Position numbers and translations under genes: made by a program
NCBI GenBank assembly: GCA_051650265.1
Contig: JBOFIR010000002.1
Coordinates: forward strand, 1 to 36,503
Reading direction: 5' to 3'
Origin: JBOFEH01 sp051650265
GTDB lineage: Bacteria > Bacillota > Clostridia > Lachnospirales > Cellulosilyticaceae
Length of the DNA: 36,503 nt
Part shown: positions 24,031-33,282 of the stretch, piece after piece
Numbering within the stretch: position 1 is the first letter of the stretch
How the letters are laid out: every line of letters begins with the position of its first letter
Notes under the pieces: model-generated
The model's database searches: none
What the model was told of the DNA's origin: nothing
Seen by the model: only the letters and a program-made list of their open reading frames with translations

Positions 24031-24726
24031 ATGAGTATTGTAGTGGCAAAGAACCTTAAGAAATATTATGGAAAAGATGAAAGTCTGGTCAAAGCATTAG
24101 ACGATGTGAGTCTTCAAATAGAGCAGGGAGAATTTGTGGCGATTGTAGGAACATCAGGGAGTGGCAAATCAACTTTACTACATATGTTAGGTGGTCTAGA
24201 CAAACCAGATGATGGGGACATCATGATTGCTAATAAGTCATTTAAGGGATTAAGTGATGAAGCGCTTACGATTTTTAGGAGGCGTTATATTGGATTTGTA
24301 TTTCAAAATTACAATCTGGTACCTGTGCTTAGTGTGATGGAGAATATCACACTACCTATTGGGTTGGATGGTGGACAGATCGATACACCTTATATTGAGA
24401 AGATCGTAGGTGCGCTGGGATTAGAATCTAAGATGAATAATATGCCCAATCAGCTCTCTGGTGGACAGCAACAGCGTGTAGCCATCGCGAGGGCGTTGGC
24501 AAGTAAGCCGGCACTCATCTTGGCAGATGAACCTACAGGTAATCTGGATACCAAGACAGGCTTGGAGGTGATCGGCCTTCTCAAGATGACCAGTAAGCTT
24601 TTTGAGCAGACGATTGTGATGATCACGCACAATGAGGAGATCGCTCAGCTTGCAGACCGTATCATTCGTATCGAAGATGGCAAGATCATGGGAGGTGGCA
24701 TAGATGCAGCTTCAAGTACCAAATAA
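24031..24726 (+). CDS. ABC transporter ATP-binding protein (MacB/BceA/LolD-type)
   Basis: A 231-residue ATPase with Walker A GTSGSGKST (about 40-48), Q-loop FVFQNYNLVP, signature LSGGQQQRVAIARALA, Walker B LILADEPTGNLD and H-loop MITHNEE. The pattern is that of ATPases that drive FtsX/MacB-type permeases, which move substrates out of the membrane or resist cell-wall antibiotics by mechanotransmission. GGAG precedes ATG 24031. A TATAAT lies about 36 nt upstream, and TTGT occurs twice ten bases apart before it (about 23965-23984), which could be the response regulator's site. The gene overlaps the permease by 23 nt. Confidence 0.93.
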   Translation: MSIVVAKNLKKYYGKDESLVKALDDVSLQIEQGEFVAIVGTSGSGKSTLLHMLGGLDKPDDGDIMIANKSFKGLSDEALTIFRRRYIGFVFQNYNLVPVLSVMENITLPIGLDGGQIDTPYIEKIVGALGLESKMNNMPNQLSGGQQQRVAIARALASKPALILADEPTGNLDTKTGLEVIGLLKMTSKLFEQTIVMITHNEEIAQLADRIIRIEDGKIMGGGIDAASSTK

Positions 24727-27121
24727 AAAGCTGATACGCACACTAAGTTTGAGAAGTCTTAGGAAAAATAAAGTACGTAACTGTGTAGCAATATTAGCTA
24801 TTGCACTGACTGTGATTTTGTTTACTACTGTATTTACGCTAGCCATAGGGATGCAATATTCTTTGGAGCAGTCTTCTTTCAGATTGGTAGGCGGGTATGC
24901 CCATGGTGGTTTCAAAGAGATTTCAATGGCGCAATATGAACAGATTAAGAGGCATACCAGTGTCAAAAATACGGGTGTTTCAAAAGTAGTGGGGCTGGCA
25001 GAGAATCCAGAGCTCCTCAAGGCACTTACTGAGATCCGCTATATGGATCAAAATAGCCAGAAATGGACCTACAATACAGTGCAAGTAGGCAAAGAACCTA
25101 TACTAGAAAATGAAGTGGCAACAAATACATCAGTATTAGACTTGTTAGGGGTACCTCATGAACTTGGAGCGCAAGTCCCTGTAAGCTATGTAGTAGATGG
25201 AAAGACTATCACGCAGATGCTAACGCTTACAGGCTATTGGAAAAAGGAGCAGGGTGTTGATGTGAACCAAATCCTTATATCTGAGGCGTTGGTGGATCAG
25301 CTTAGACCAAACGCGCCAATTTTTGTAGATGTGATGTTTGACTCTAGCTTTGATATAGAAGGGCGTATCGTGAAAGTCATACAGGATTTGGGCTACCCAC
25401 TAGAGGGGGAAGGTGCTATGAGATATGGTGTGAACTGGGCTTATAGCAATGCAAGAGGTATGAGTGAAAGTATGATCGTCATCGGTGCGATCTTGGGAGG
25501 GTCACTTCTCATTATGTTTACAGGCTACCTCATTATCTACAATATCTTTCAGATCTCGGTGATGAATGATATACGTTTTTATGGACTACTGAAGACGATT
25601 GGAACAACACCAAAGCAAATCAAAAAAATCGTTATGACACAGGCTTTTGGCTTATCAGTAATAGGTATTCCTATAGGGCTACTACTAGGATATATGCTAG
25701 GCAAAGGACTCTTACCATTTGTGATGCAGAGTAGTAACTACAAAGTAGCATATGTACCTACGAGCCCAATCATCTTTGTAGGGGCGGCGCTTTTTGGGCT
25801 GCTTACAGTCTATATCAGTTGCCATAAGCCAAGCAAAATGGTGGGGAGGATCTCGCCGATTGAGGCAGCTAAGTATAGTGAAGTAACAAATTATAAGAAA
25901 CCTCGAAAGGGGAATTCGGGTAGTGTAGGCGATATGGCATGGCGTAATATCTCTCGTAATAAGAAAAAATCATCTGTTGTTATCTTATCTATGTGCCTGA
26001 GCCTGGTGCTTCTTAATAGTATCTATACGTATACTGAAGGATTTGATATGGATAAGTACCTTCAGAAGTTTGTGGTATCAGACTTTATTCTAGCGCATGC
26101 CAATTACTTCAACGTAGGTAAGGGATTTCATGAACCAGAAGATGTGCCAAGTGAGCAGTATATTAAAGCTGTCATGGAGAGACAGGGTATTGTAAGTGGT
26201 GGTGGGATTTACTATGACCTTGATTTATTAAGGGAACTCAAAGCAGATACATTTGCACAGCTTTATGGATTTGATGAGGCAATCTTGGATTATATGAAAG
26301 TATTAGAAGGAGAGATTGATCTCGGAAAACTTAGTTCAGGTAAGTACATTTTGGAGATTGTAAATGTCAATGATTATGGTGAGCCTTATCCTAGTCCCTA
26401 TGCGGTCGGTGATAAGATCAGCATCCAAAGAGCTCAGGAAGAGTCAGTGCAGTATGAGATCTTAGCTCAGGTGACCATCCCTCATAATGCAAGTGTACGC
26501 TATAGTTTCTCTGGAAGTACGAGTTTCTATCTACCCATAGAAGTGTTCACTAAGCAAGTCAATAAACCACTGATGATGGCTTACTACGTAGAGGTAGAGG
26601 ATGCTTATGAAGAGCAATTACAAGCATTCATCTCAGAGTATACGACGCAGGTAGATGATCGTATGAGTTATGAGTCTAGGCAGTCTTATATGAATGATTT
26701 TGAGGGGATGAAGAAGACCTATACACTGGTTGGTGGCGCGATGAGTTTGATCATAGGATTGATAGGCATTGTAAACTTTATTAATGTGATGATTACAAGT
26801 ATTATGACAAGACGTGGTGAGTTTGCCATCTTACAAAGTATAGGGATGACAACCAAGCAGCTTAGAAGGATGCTGATCATGGAAGGATTGCTATATAGTG
26901 TAATGACGCTTGCCTGGGTTTATGTAGGAAGTATTCTTGCATCTTACTTGATCGTCAAAACACTAGGTGAAGGGCTGTGGTTCTTTACGTATCAGTTTAG
27001 TCTATTGCCAGTTGCGGTGGTTACGCCTATTTTGGTGATCTTGGGGGGGCTGATTCCTTATGTGATCTATGGCTCAACGAGTAAACAAACTATAGTGGAA
27101 AAGCTCCGAGAAATCAGTTAG
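24704..27121 (+). CDS. FtsX-like ABC permease
   Basis: An 805-residue permease with two FtsX-type halves. A TM near residues 25-50 is followed by a first extracytoplasmic domain (about 50-245), then three TM helices (about 250-365) with the coupling-helix region GLLKTIGTTPKQIKK. A second unit begins at MAWRNISRNKKKS (about 405), carries a large external domain (about 450-665) and ends with three TM helices and the matching FAILQSIGMTTKQLRR. GGAGG lies 8 nt before ATG 24704, inside the ATPase gene. It works with that ATPase, and the two-component genes 44 nt downstream probably regulate it. The substrate is unknown; antimicrobial peptide resistance is a reasonable guess from the context. Confidence 0.9.
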   Translation: MQLQVPNKKLIRTLSLRSLRKNKVRNCVAILAIALTVILFTTVFTLAIGMQYSLEQSSFRLVGGYAHGGFKEISMAQYEQIKRHTSVKNTGVSKVVGLAENPELLKALTEIRYMDQNSQKWTYNTVQVGKEPILENEVATNTSVLDLLGVPHELGAQVPVSYVVDGKTITQMLTLTGYWKKEQGVDVNQILISEALVDQLRPNAPIFVDVMFDSSFDIEGRIVKVIQDLGYPLEGEGAMRYGVNWAYSNARGMSESMIVIGAILGGSLLIMFTGYLIIYNIFQISVMNDIRFYGLLKTIGTTPKQIKKIVMTQAFGLSVIGIPIGLLLGYMLGKGLLPFVMQSSNYKVAYVPTSPIIFVGAALFGLLTVYISCHKPSKMVGRISPIEAAKYSEVTNYKKPRKGNSGSVGDMAWRNISRNKKKSSVVILSMCLSLVLLNSIYTYTEGFDMDKYLQKFVVSDFILAHANYFNVGKGFHEPEDVPSEQYIKAVMERQGIVSGGGIYYDLDLLRELKADTFAQLYGFDEAILDYMKVLEGEIDLGKLSSGKYILEIVNVNDYGEPYPSPYAVGDKISIQRAQEESVQYEILAQVTIPHNASVRYSFSGSTSFYLPIEVFTKQVNKPLMMAYYVEVEDAYEEQLQAFISEYTTQVDDRMSYESRQSYMNDFEGMKKTYTLVGGAMSLIIGLIGIVNFINVMITSIMTRRGEFAILQSIGMTTKQLRRMLIMEGLLYSVMTLAWVYVGSILASYLIVKTLGEGLWFFTYQFSLLPVAVVTPILVILGGLIPYVIYGSTSKQTIVEKLREIS

Positions 27122-27164
27122 ATATGGTACAATAACCCTATCAACAAAAGAAGAGGGGGATGCT

Positions 27165-27836
27165 ATGAAGCTATTGATAATAGAAGATGATCGCCTACTT
27201 GCTCAGGCGGTATCTTATGCCCTTAGTAGGGAAGGCTATGAGGTAATTTGTGCGCATACCTATGAGAAGGGTATGGCGTTGTTTGAGCAGGAGCAGGTGG
27301 ATTTAGTCTTGCTTGATGTAAGACTTGAAGGTAGGAGTGGCTTCGACCTGTGTGGGGAGATCAGAAAGACATCTCAGGTGCCTGTCCTATTTATCACGGC
27401 TAATGATACAGATGAAGATATGGTCAGAGGATTTGACCTTGGCTGTGATGACTATATCCCAAAGCCATTTTCTCTAGAAGTCTTGAAGCGTCGTATTGAA
27501 GCAGTGCTCAAACGAAGCGGAAAGCTTAGTGGTGATGTGCTTGAAGAAGGTCCACTAAGGATTGATTATGCCAAGAAACAAGTTACTAAAGCAGGCGTGG
27601 GGATTAAGCTAACTGTTACAGAATATCGACTTGTAGAAGTGCTCTCTAAGAATAAGGGGCAGGTTCTGACACGGGAAAAACTTCTAGAGAAACTGTGGGA
27701 TTTAGATGGGAAGTTTGTAGATGAGAACACCCTGAGTGTGAATATTAGAAGACTGCGTATCAAACTAGAAGATAACCCAAAGTCACCGAAGTGGATTAAT
27801 ACGGTGTTTGGGATCGGCTATACTTGGGGGGAATAA
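27165..27836 (+). CDS. OmpR/PhoB-family response regulator
   Basis: A 223-residue regulator. The receiver domain has the acidic pair IEDD (6-9), phosphoacceptor Asp51 in LVLLDVRLEG, the conserved Thr in LFITAND and Lys in PKPFSLE. The C-terminal winged helix (about 128-222) has LTVTEYRLVEVLSKN, LTREKLLEKLWD and the recognition helix region VDENTLSVNIRRLRIKLE. Its stop is one base before the kinase ATG. It should respond to the paired sensor kinase and control the adjacent ABC exporter. Confidence 0.95.
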   Translation: MKLLIIEDDRLLAQAVSYALSREGYEVICAHTYEKGMALFEQEQVDLVLLDVRLEGRSGFDLCGEIRKTSQVPVLFITANDTDEDMVRGFDLGCDDYIPKPFSLEVLKRRIEAVLKRSGKLSGDVLEEGPLRIDYAKKQVTKAGVGIKLTVTEYRLVEVLSKNKGQVLTREKLLEKLWDLDGKFVDENTLSVNIRRLRIKLEDNPKSPKWINTVFGIGYTWGE

Positions 27837-27837
27837 G

Positions 27838-28860
27838 ATGAAATGGCTACACAGAGGTCTTTTGGCTTTATGGATTGTGCTATGTTGCTTGTTAGATATA
27901 TTCCTTGTGTATAGCCTTCGTATACCTATGCTTACGTATTTCGTGATAGGGATAGAACTATTAGGGTTTATGATTATAGTAATGCGTTCTTATTCAGCTA
28001 AGAATGAATGCATAGCGCTTGTTGGGGATCTATCTAGGCTACTAGAACAAATGATGTCTTTGGAAAAAGAAGAGGTGTTTGAACCGTTAGAAGAGAGTGT
28101 GACATCGAAATTACAGGTTCAGGTAACTCGGTTAGCAAATATTTTGCAAATGCAATCAATACGCAACCGTCAAGCGAAGGAAGAGATGGAGAGTTTGGTC
28201 TCAGATATTGCACATCAGCTCAAAACACCGCTTACCAACGTTGGGTTATATGCGCAGCTTCTTGAAGATAAGAACTTAGATGAGGACATTTACAAAACCT
28301 TTTATGAAGGTTTGTGTGCAGAAGTTGATAAACTACAATTTCTTTTAAATGAGCTCATTAAGATGTCACGCCTAGAAAGTGGTAGCATCAAGATTTGCGA
28401 GGAGGAGGCTGTGATTCAAGAGACTTGCTTGAAAGCAATCAAATCCGTATATCTTAAAGCAAAGCAGAAACAAATTTCCCTTCTATTTGAAGGGGGAGAA
28501 GATATGAGGGTGTATCATGACCCGAAGTGGTCGGCAGAGGCGCTCATGAATATCCTGGACAATGCGATTAAGTATAGTTCACCACAAACCAAGATCGGAG
28601 TACGTATTATTCCCTATGAATACTTTGTACGGATAGATGTAGAAGATGAAGGAATAGGAATAAGTGAGGCAGAGTATACTCAGATTTTTAAGCGGTTTTA
28701 TAGGGGGAAAGTGGATGCTAGGATTGATGGTATTGGGATAGGACTCTATCTAAGCCGAAAAATCATAGACATGCAAAAAGGCTCCATTAAAGTAAAATCC
28801 AAAGAAGGGGAAGGTTCTACTTTTTCAATCATGCTACCATTAAATAAAAAAAGTGCCTAG
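27838..28860 (+). CDS. Sensor histidine kinase, intramembrane-sensing (BceS-like)
   Basis: A 340-residue kinase. Two TM helices (about 9-29 and 34-52) are joined by a loop of only a few residues, so the signal must be perceived in the membrane or through the transporter, as in BceS-type kinases. The catalytic core is complete: H-box SDIAHQLKTPLTN, N-box NILDNAIKYSS, G1 DEGIGIS, F-box FKRFYRG and G2 GIGIGLYLSRK. An earlier frame start at 27808 lies inside the response regulator gene; GGGGGG is placed for ATG 27838. The last codons and stop TAG are inside the terminator hairpin. Confidence 0.93.
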   Translation: MKWLHRGLLALWIVLCCLLDIFLVYSLRIPMLTYFVIGIELLGFMIIVMRSYSAKNECIALVGDLSRLLEQMMSLEKEEVFEPLEESVTSKLQVQVTRLANILQMQSIRNRQAKEEMESLVSDIAHQLKTPLTNVGLYAQLLEDKNLDEDIYKTFYEGLCAEVDKLQFLLNELIKMSRLESGSIKICEEEAVIQETCLKAIKSVYLKAKQKQISLLFEGGEDMRVYHDPKWSAEALMNILDNAIKYSSPQTKIGVRIIPYEYFVRIDVEDEGIGISEAEYTQIFKRFYRGKVDARIDGIGIGLYLSRKIIDMQKGSIKVKSKEGEGSTFSIMLPLNKKSA

Positions 28861-28892
28861 ATTAAGGAGATCCTTAATCTAGGCACTTTTTA
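28847..28892. terminator. Strong bidirectional terminator after the kinase gene
   Basis: GTGCCTAGATTAAGG (28853-28867) pairs with CCTTAATCTAGGCAC (28872-28886), a 15-bp perfect stem with A and T runs on either side. It ends the two-component operon and, on the minus strand, the cysteine-rich protein gene. Confidence 0.95.
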
Positions 28893-28903
28893 TGAGGGAA
28901 TAA

Positions 28904-29530
28904 TTAGCACGTGCAACCGGTATTACAACTACAAGCACTTTCAATAACAGCGCCTGCCATACATTTCTCATCATAAGTTGTAAAAGAGATGATGATTGGT
29001 GTGGTGCCATAGCTGAGATTAAAGATTTGTTGGAAGACTTTAGATGCAACTTCCATATAGTTATTACATAAGTTTGAGATATCGTCGTTAAAGAACTGAA
29101 TCACACAAGGTTTGATAACGCCTACAATACTACCAACTTGGCCTTGAGATATAGGTGGTACTTTGCCGTCAACATTAATAAAACCGATTACAAGGGGATT
29201 GCACCAGAAGGCAGCTTTAAGAATAGCCATCACTTGATCAATTGTGGTAATTGCTTGATTTGGTGCAGAAACGAGTACGGTGCTACCAGTACAAGGATCA
29301 GTAAAGTAGACTTGTGTAATGACTTTGACGGTGCCAAAGGTGTATTCAGTTGGAACGATAAGTCGGATTGTTTGTGCCTGGTATAAGCACGTTTTTACAT
29401 CAATCTGTAGTGTATAAGGGCCAGTTCCTGTAAGGTCGCCAACAGTGACACCTGGTGTTTGTCCTAAAGTATAGAATAATTGGTTGCGAAGCGTATACCA
29501 AGGGGGAGAAAGAGTGATTTGATTAGCCAT
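28904..29530 (-). CDS. Unrecognised cysteine-rich protein with a C-terminal CxC pair
   Basis: A 208-residue soluble protein with no signal peptide or TM helix. It has ten cysteines, four of them in the last ten residues (ACSCNTGCTC). The body is rich in Thr, Ile and Val with beta-strand character (GPYTLQIDVKTC, QTIRLIVPTEYTFG), and one stretch (QGQVGSIVGVIKPC) is followed by FFNDD. I do not recognise a family. The Cys-rich tail suggests metal binding or disulfide cross-linking, as in spore or surface-layer proteins, but this is a guess. AAAGGAG precedes ATG 29530. The gene is transcribed alone, divergent from the CdaR gene. Confidence 0.75.
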   Translation of the reverse strand: MANQITLSPPWYTLRNQLFYTLGQTPGVTVGDLTGTGPYTLQIDVKTCLYQAQTIRLIVPTEYTFGTVKVITQVYFTDPCTGSTVLVSAPNQAITTIDQVMAILKAAFWCNPLVIGFINVDGKVPPISQGQVGSIVGVIKPCVIQFFNDDISNLCNNYMEVASKVFQQIFNLSYGTTPIIISFTTYDEKCMAGAVIESACSCNTGCTC

Positions 29531-29637
29531 AAATTTACTCCTTTAAGACGTGATATACTATATGATATGAAGCATGTTCCCACTTTGCGACTGCATATGG
29601 GACAAAAGCGTGATCTTGTATGAGAAAAGAGGAGATT

Positions 29638-30723
29638 ATGAGTAAAATAATAGAAGGTACACTTGCCTCACAAATTGTGGATGCAGTTGGGGAAGTTGTG
29701 GATAAAGATATTAATTTTATTAACCCTATGGGGATGATTATAGCCAGTACGGATAGTAGCCGTATTGGAGCTTTTCATGAGATTGGCTATGAAGTGGCCA
29801 AAAGTCGCAAGATGATTGCTGTATCTGGCAATGAAAGTTATGAAGGGACTAAGATGGGCGTCAATTATCCTATTGTGATTGGTCAAGAAGTATTTGGCGT
29901 GATTGGTATTACAGGGGACCCTAAGCAAGTCATGCAATATGGCTTTTTGGCTTCTAAGATCAGCGAGATTTTCATCAAAGAGGCGAGGCTTCTTGGCAGT
30001 ATTGAATCACGTAAAACGATGATTGGTAACTTGATGAATCTGTGTATTTATGAAGTGGATGCCAAAGCTGAGATTATACATGATATGATGTCCAAGTTGC
30101 ATATCAAGGCTTCGCAGAAGTATTACTGCATGGTGTTGGAGATTCCTAAGAATAGTCTAGATTATATAGAGGGGGAACAGAGAATCCATCAACTTCTGAG
30201 TCATTACAATATTGAACTCTATATGTATCAATATCCTAACCACTTTGTACTGATCGTACCCCAGCCAAGAATGCGGGAGTTAAAGTCGTTTCTAGCAGGT
30301 ATCAAAACAGGAGAGAGTCATCAGTTATTAGGTGGCATTGGAGAGGGAGAACCCATTGAGCAGATTAGGAGCTCTTATCAAACAGCACTCATTGCTTTGC
30401 GTTATGCCAAGCATAAGGATGTAGGGATTCTTGATAGTAGTGAGATGGATATTGAACTTCTTTATGAACAACTACCAGAGACAGCTAGAGCGCAGTATGT
30501 GACTAAGATTTTGGGCAGTTTGACAAGAGAGGAAGAGCAACTTCTTGAAACTTACTACAAATGTAACATGTCGCTTAAAAGCACGGCAGATCAGCTCTAT
30601 ATCCACAAGAACACAGTGCAGTATAGACTCGATAAAATACATGAAAAAACAGGACTGAATCCTAGAGAATTCAAGGATTCAGTGAAGTTATACTGTGCGC
30701 TATATCTCCAAACAACACAGTAA
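29638..30723 (+). CDS. CdaR-family (sugar diacid) transcriptional regulator
   Basis: A 361-residue regulator. The N-terminal diacid recognition domain (about 1-130) has the characteristic IIEGTLASQIVDAV, NFINPMGMIIASTD and VNYPIVIGQEVFGVIGITGDP. A central GGDEF-like/CdaR region follows, and the C-terminal PucR-type helix-turn-helix is at about 300-355 (LKSTADQLYIHKNTVQYRLDKI). Family members activate glycerate, glucarate or galactarate genes in response to the acid. The frame also allows ATG 29620, but AGAGGAG favours ATG 29638 (MSKIIEG). The glycerate kinase and GntP permease genes downstream are its probable targets. Confidence 0.93.
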   Translation: MSKIIEGTLASQIVDAVGEVVDKDINFINPMGMIIASTDSSRIGAFHEIGYEVAKSRKMIAVSGNESYEGTKMGVNYPIVIGQEVFGVIGITGDPKQVMQYGFLASKISEIFIKEARLLGSIESRKTMIGNLMNLCIYEVDAKAEIIHDMMSKLHIKASQKYYCMVLEIPKNSLDYIEGEQRIHQLLSHYNIELYMYQYPNHFVLIVPQPRMRELKSFLAGIKTGESHQLLGGIGEGEPIEQIRSSYQTALIALRYAKHKDVGILDSSEMDIELLYEQLPETARAQYVTKILGSLTREEEQLLETYYKCNMSLKSTADQLYIHKNTVQYRLDKIHEKTGLNPREFKDSVKLYCALYLQTTQ

Positions 30724-30787
30724 ATGTTTGTTACAAAGACTAAAAAATAAGATCAAGTATACACTAGATTTGTCCTTTTGAACATAG

Positions 30788-30813
30788 TTGTGAAAAAAGT
30801 CACATAGTATAAT
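30788..30813 (+). promoter_or_regulatory. Glycerate kinase promoter with TGTGA-N6-TCACA operator
   Basis: TATAAT at 30808-30813 has no convincing -35. Immediately upstream is a palindrome, TGTGA (30789-30793), AAAAAG, TCACA (30800-30804). It matches the CRP/FNR core exactly and resembles the Rex consensus TTGTGAA-N4-TTCACAA in its left half and five of seven right-half bases. Its centre is about 23 nt before the predicted start, inside the promoter, which suits a repressor better than a CRP-type activator. It could also be a CdaR site. Confidence 0.5.
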
Positions 30814-30836
30814 TTGTACAAAAGGAGTGATTGAAA

Positions 30837-31982
30837 ATGAAAATAGTTGTAGCAATTGACTCGCTCAAAGGAAGTTTAACGTCTATGGAAGCAGGCGGTG
30901 CGATCCGAGAGGGCATTTTAAATAGAGATCCAAATGTAGAAGTAATCATCAAGCCATTAGCAGATGGTGGCGAAGGAACGACAGAGGCACTTGTAAGCGG
31001 TATGGGTGGTGCGTTTGGACACATTGATGTGACAGGTCCGATTGGTGAGAAAGTCACAGCGAGATATGGTGTGATCAAAGAAGATCAGATGGCTATTATT
31101 GAGATGGCAGAAGCTTCAGGACTACCGCTTGTTCCTACTGAAAAGAGAAATCCACTTTATACAACAACTTATGGTGTAGGTGAGATGATTAAAAGTTGTG
31201 TATTAGCAGGATGTCGTAAGTTCATCGTAGGAATTGGTGGGAGCGCAACCAATGATGCAGGGCTAGGTATGCTTAAGGCATTAGGCTACCGTTTCTTAGA
31301 TGAGGCAGGTAATGAAGTTGGTGAAGGTGGCATTGCACTTCAACAAGTACAGCGTATTGATGCATCAGGGGTACTCCCAGAACTTGCAGCGTGTGAGTTC
31401 AAGATTGCTTGTGATGTGAATAACCCACTAGCAGGATCAAATGGTGCAGCGGCAATCTATGGACCACAAAAAGGTGCAACACCTGAGATTGTAGCGCGTC
31501 TTGATCAGGGGCTTAGACACTTCGCAGAAGTAGTAAGTCAGTTCAAAGGAGAGGATCTATCAGAAGTACCTGGAGCGGGTGCAGCGGGTGGACTTGGATT
31601 TGGGTTCATGGCGTTCCTTGGAGGCAAGTTAGAATCAGGGATTCAGATTATATTAGAAGAGACAAAGCTTGAAGAAGCTTTAAAAGATGCAGACTTGGTG
31701 ATTACTGGAGAGGGTAGACTAGACAATCAGACAGCTATGGGCAAGGCGCCAATCGGAGTAGCAAAGCTTGCTAAGAAATATAACATTCCAGTGATTGGAT
31801 TAGCAGGTGCACTTGCAAGAGAAGCAAGTAAATGCAATGAAGAGGGGATAGATGCTTACTTCTCGATTGTCAATAGTGCCATGAGTCTTGAGTCAGCCAT
31901 GAAGCGTGAAAATGCTTTGGAGAATATGACAAAGACAATGGAACAGGTATTCAATTTGTTACGCATCACAATAGGAAAATAA
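30837..31982 (+). CDS. glxK: Glycerate kinase (GarK/GlxK family)
   Basis: A 381-residue kinase of the GlxK/GarK type that phosphorylates D-glycerate to a phosphoglycerate entering glycolysis. Family motifs are present: VAIDSLKGSLTSMEAG at the start, KPLADGGEGTTEAL, MAEASGLPLV, the glycine-rich VGIGGSATNDAGLG, CDVNNPLAGSNGAA, PGAGAAGGLGFG and TGEGRLDNQTAMGKAP. The longer frame starts with TTG at 30831, but GGAG lies 9 nt before ATG 30837. It sits between the CdaR regulator and a GntP permease, a typical glycerate-use operon. Confidence 0.95.
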   Translation: MKIVVAIDSLKGSLTSMEAGGAIREGILNRDPNVEVIIKPLADGGEGTTEALVSGMGGAFGHIDVTGPIGEKVTARYGVIKEDQMAIIEMAEASGLPLVPTEKRNPLYTTTYGVGEMIKSCVLAGCRKFIVGIGGSATNDAGLGMLKALGYRFLDEAGNEVGEGGIALQQVQRIDASGVLPELAACEFKIACDVNNPLAGSNGAAAIYGPQKGATPEIVARLDQGLRHFAEVVSQFKGEDLSEVPGAGAAGGLGFGFMAFLGGKLESGIQIILEETKLEEALKDADLVITGEGRLDNQTAMGKAPIGVAKLAKKYNIPVIGLAGALAREASKCNEEGIDAYFSIVNSAMSLESAMKRENALENMTKTMEQVFNLLRITIGK

Positions 31983-32013
31983 TCTATCTAGGGATTTTAA
32001 AGGAGCGGGAGAT

Positions 32014-33270
32014 ATGGAACTTCAAATCACAACATTAGGAGCCATCTTAGGTTTAGCGGTAGCGATCATACTGATTATCAAAAAAGTACAACCAGCTTAT
32101 AGTTTGATCTTAGGTGCAGTAGTAGGCGGACTTGTGGGAGGCGCTGGCCTTGATGGGACAGTGAGCACGATGATTGGCGGGGCAAAGGATATTATGCCAG
32201 CTATCTTACGTATTGTCACATCAGGTGTACTTGCAGGGATCTTAATCAAGACAGGTGCAGCGGCAAAGATTGCTGAGCAGATCGTAAAGACTTTGGGTGA
32301 AAAGCGTGCCCTCTTTGCACTTGCACTTGCAACGATGATTTTGACAGCAACAGGTGTATTTGTAGACATCGCAGTCATCACAGTAGCACCGATTGCACTT
32401 GCAATTGGTAAGAAACTTAACTATTCAAAAATGGCAATTTTATTTGCTATGATTGGCGGTGGCAAATGTGGGAATATCATCTCACCAAACCCAAATACAA
32501 TCGCAGCAGCAGAAAACTTTGGTGTGGATTTATCAAGTCTTATGGCAGCCAATATGATAGCAGCGGTAGCAGGTCTTATAATGACGGTCATTGTAGTGAA
32601 GGCCCTTACGAAGAAAGGTGAGCTTGTACAAGATGTCGTAGTAGAAGAGGACAACCAAGAGCTTCCAAGCTTCTTTGCTTCAATCATTGGACCGCTTGTA
32701 GCTATTTTCTTATTAGCACTTAGACCAATTGCTGGGATCGCAATCGACCCACTCATCGCACTTCCAGTAGGTGGACTTGTAGGTGTTGTGGCTACAGGAA
32801 AATGGAAATACACGAATGAATATATCACATTTGGATTATCAAAGATGATGCCAGTAGCAGTACTTCTGATCGGAACAGGTGCTGTAGCAGGGATTATCAA
32901 AGCATCAACACTTCAAACAACGACTATTGCGTTATTAAACGGCATGAATATGCCAGAGTTCTTACTTGCCCCAATCTCAGGTGTTCTGATGGGGGCAGCC
33001 ACTGCCTCTACAACGGCAGGGACAACCATTGCATCTGCAACTTTTGGACCAGCCATTCTTGCTGCAGGCATTAGTCCGCTAGCGGGTGCGGCTATGGTAC
33101 ACGCTGGTGCAACGGTACTTGACCACTTACCACACGGCTCGTTCTTCCATGCAACAGCAGGAGCGACACATATGAGTGTGTCAGAAAGACTCAAGATGAT
33201 TCCTTATGAATCACTTGTGGGAATTACGATTACAGTTGTTACAACAATTATCTGGGGAATTATCCTCTAA
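32014..33270 (+). CDS. GntP-family permease, probable glycerate transporter
   Basis: A 418-residue polytopic membrane protein of the GntP family (gluconate, glycerate and related hydroxy-acid:H+ symporters). Hydrophobic segments cover almost the whole length. Recognisable stretches include SLILGAVVGGLVGG, GVFVDIAVITVAPIALA, IGGGKCGNIISPNPNTIAAA, GTGAVAGIIKAS and the C-terminal GATVLDHLPHGSFFHATAGATHMS. GGAG precedes ATG 32014, 31 nt after the glycerate kinase stop. Genomic context points to glycerate import. A terminator follows. Confidence 0.92.
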   Translation: MELQITTLGAILGLAVAIILIIKKVQPAYSLILGAVVGGLVGGAGLDGTVSTMIGGAKDIMPAILRIVTSGVLAGILIKTGAAAKIAEQIVKTLGEKRALFALALATMILTATGVFVDIAVITVAPIALAIGKKLNYSKMAILFAMIGGGKCGNIISPNPNTIAAAENFGVDLSSLMAANMIAAVAGLIMTVIVVKALTKKGELVQDVVVEEDNQELPSFFASIIGPLVAIFLLALRPIAGIAIDPLIALPVGGLVGVVATGKWKYTNEYITFGLSKMMPVAVLLIGTGAVAGIIKASTLQTTTIALLNGMNMPEFLLAPISGVLMGAATASTTAGTTIASATFGPAILAAGISPLAGAAMVHAGATVLDHLPHGSFFHATAGATHMSVSERLKMIPYESLVGITITVVTTIIWGIIL

Positions 33271-33282
33271 TAGCTCACAAAG

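Noticed and set aside
29540..29580. Palindrome-like TGATATACTATATGATAT between the Cys-rich and CdaR genes
   Set aside because: The inverted repeat is imperfect and the AT-rich composition makes it expected by chance.
32097..33194. Long minus-strand open frames opposite the GntP gene
   Set aside because: They are shadows of the strong codon bias of the permease gene, with Pro/Ala/Thr-rich low-complexity translations.
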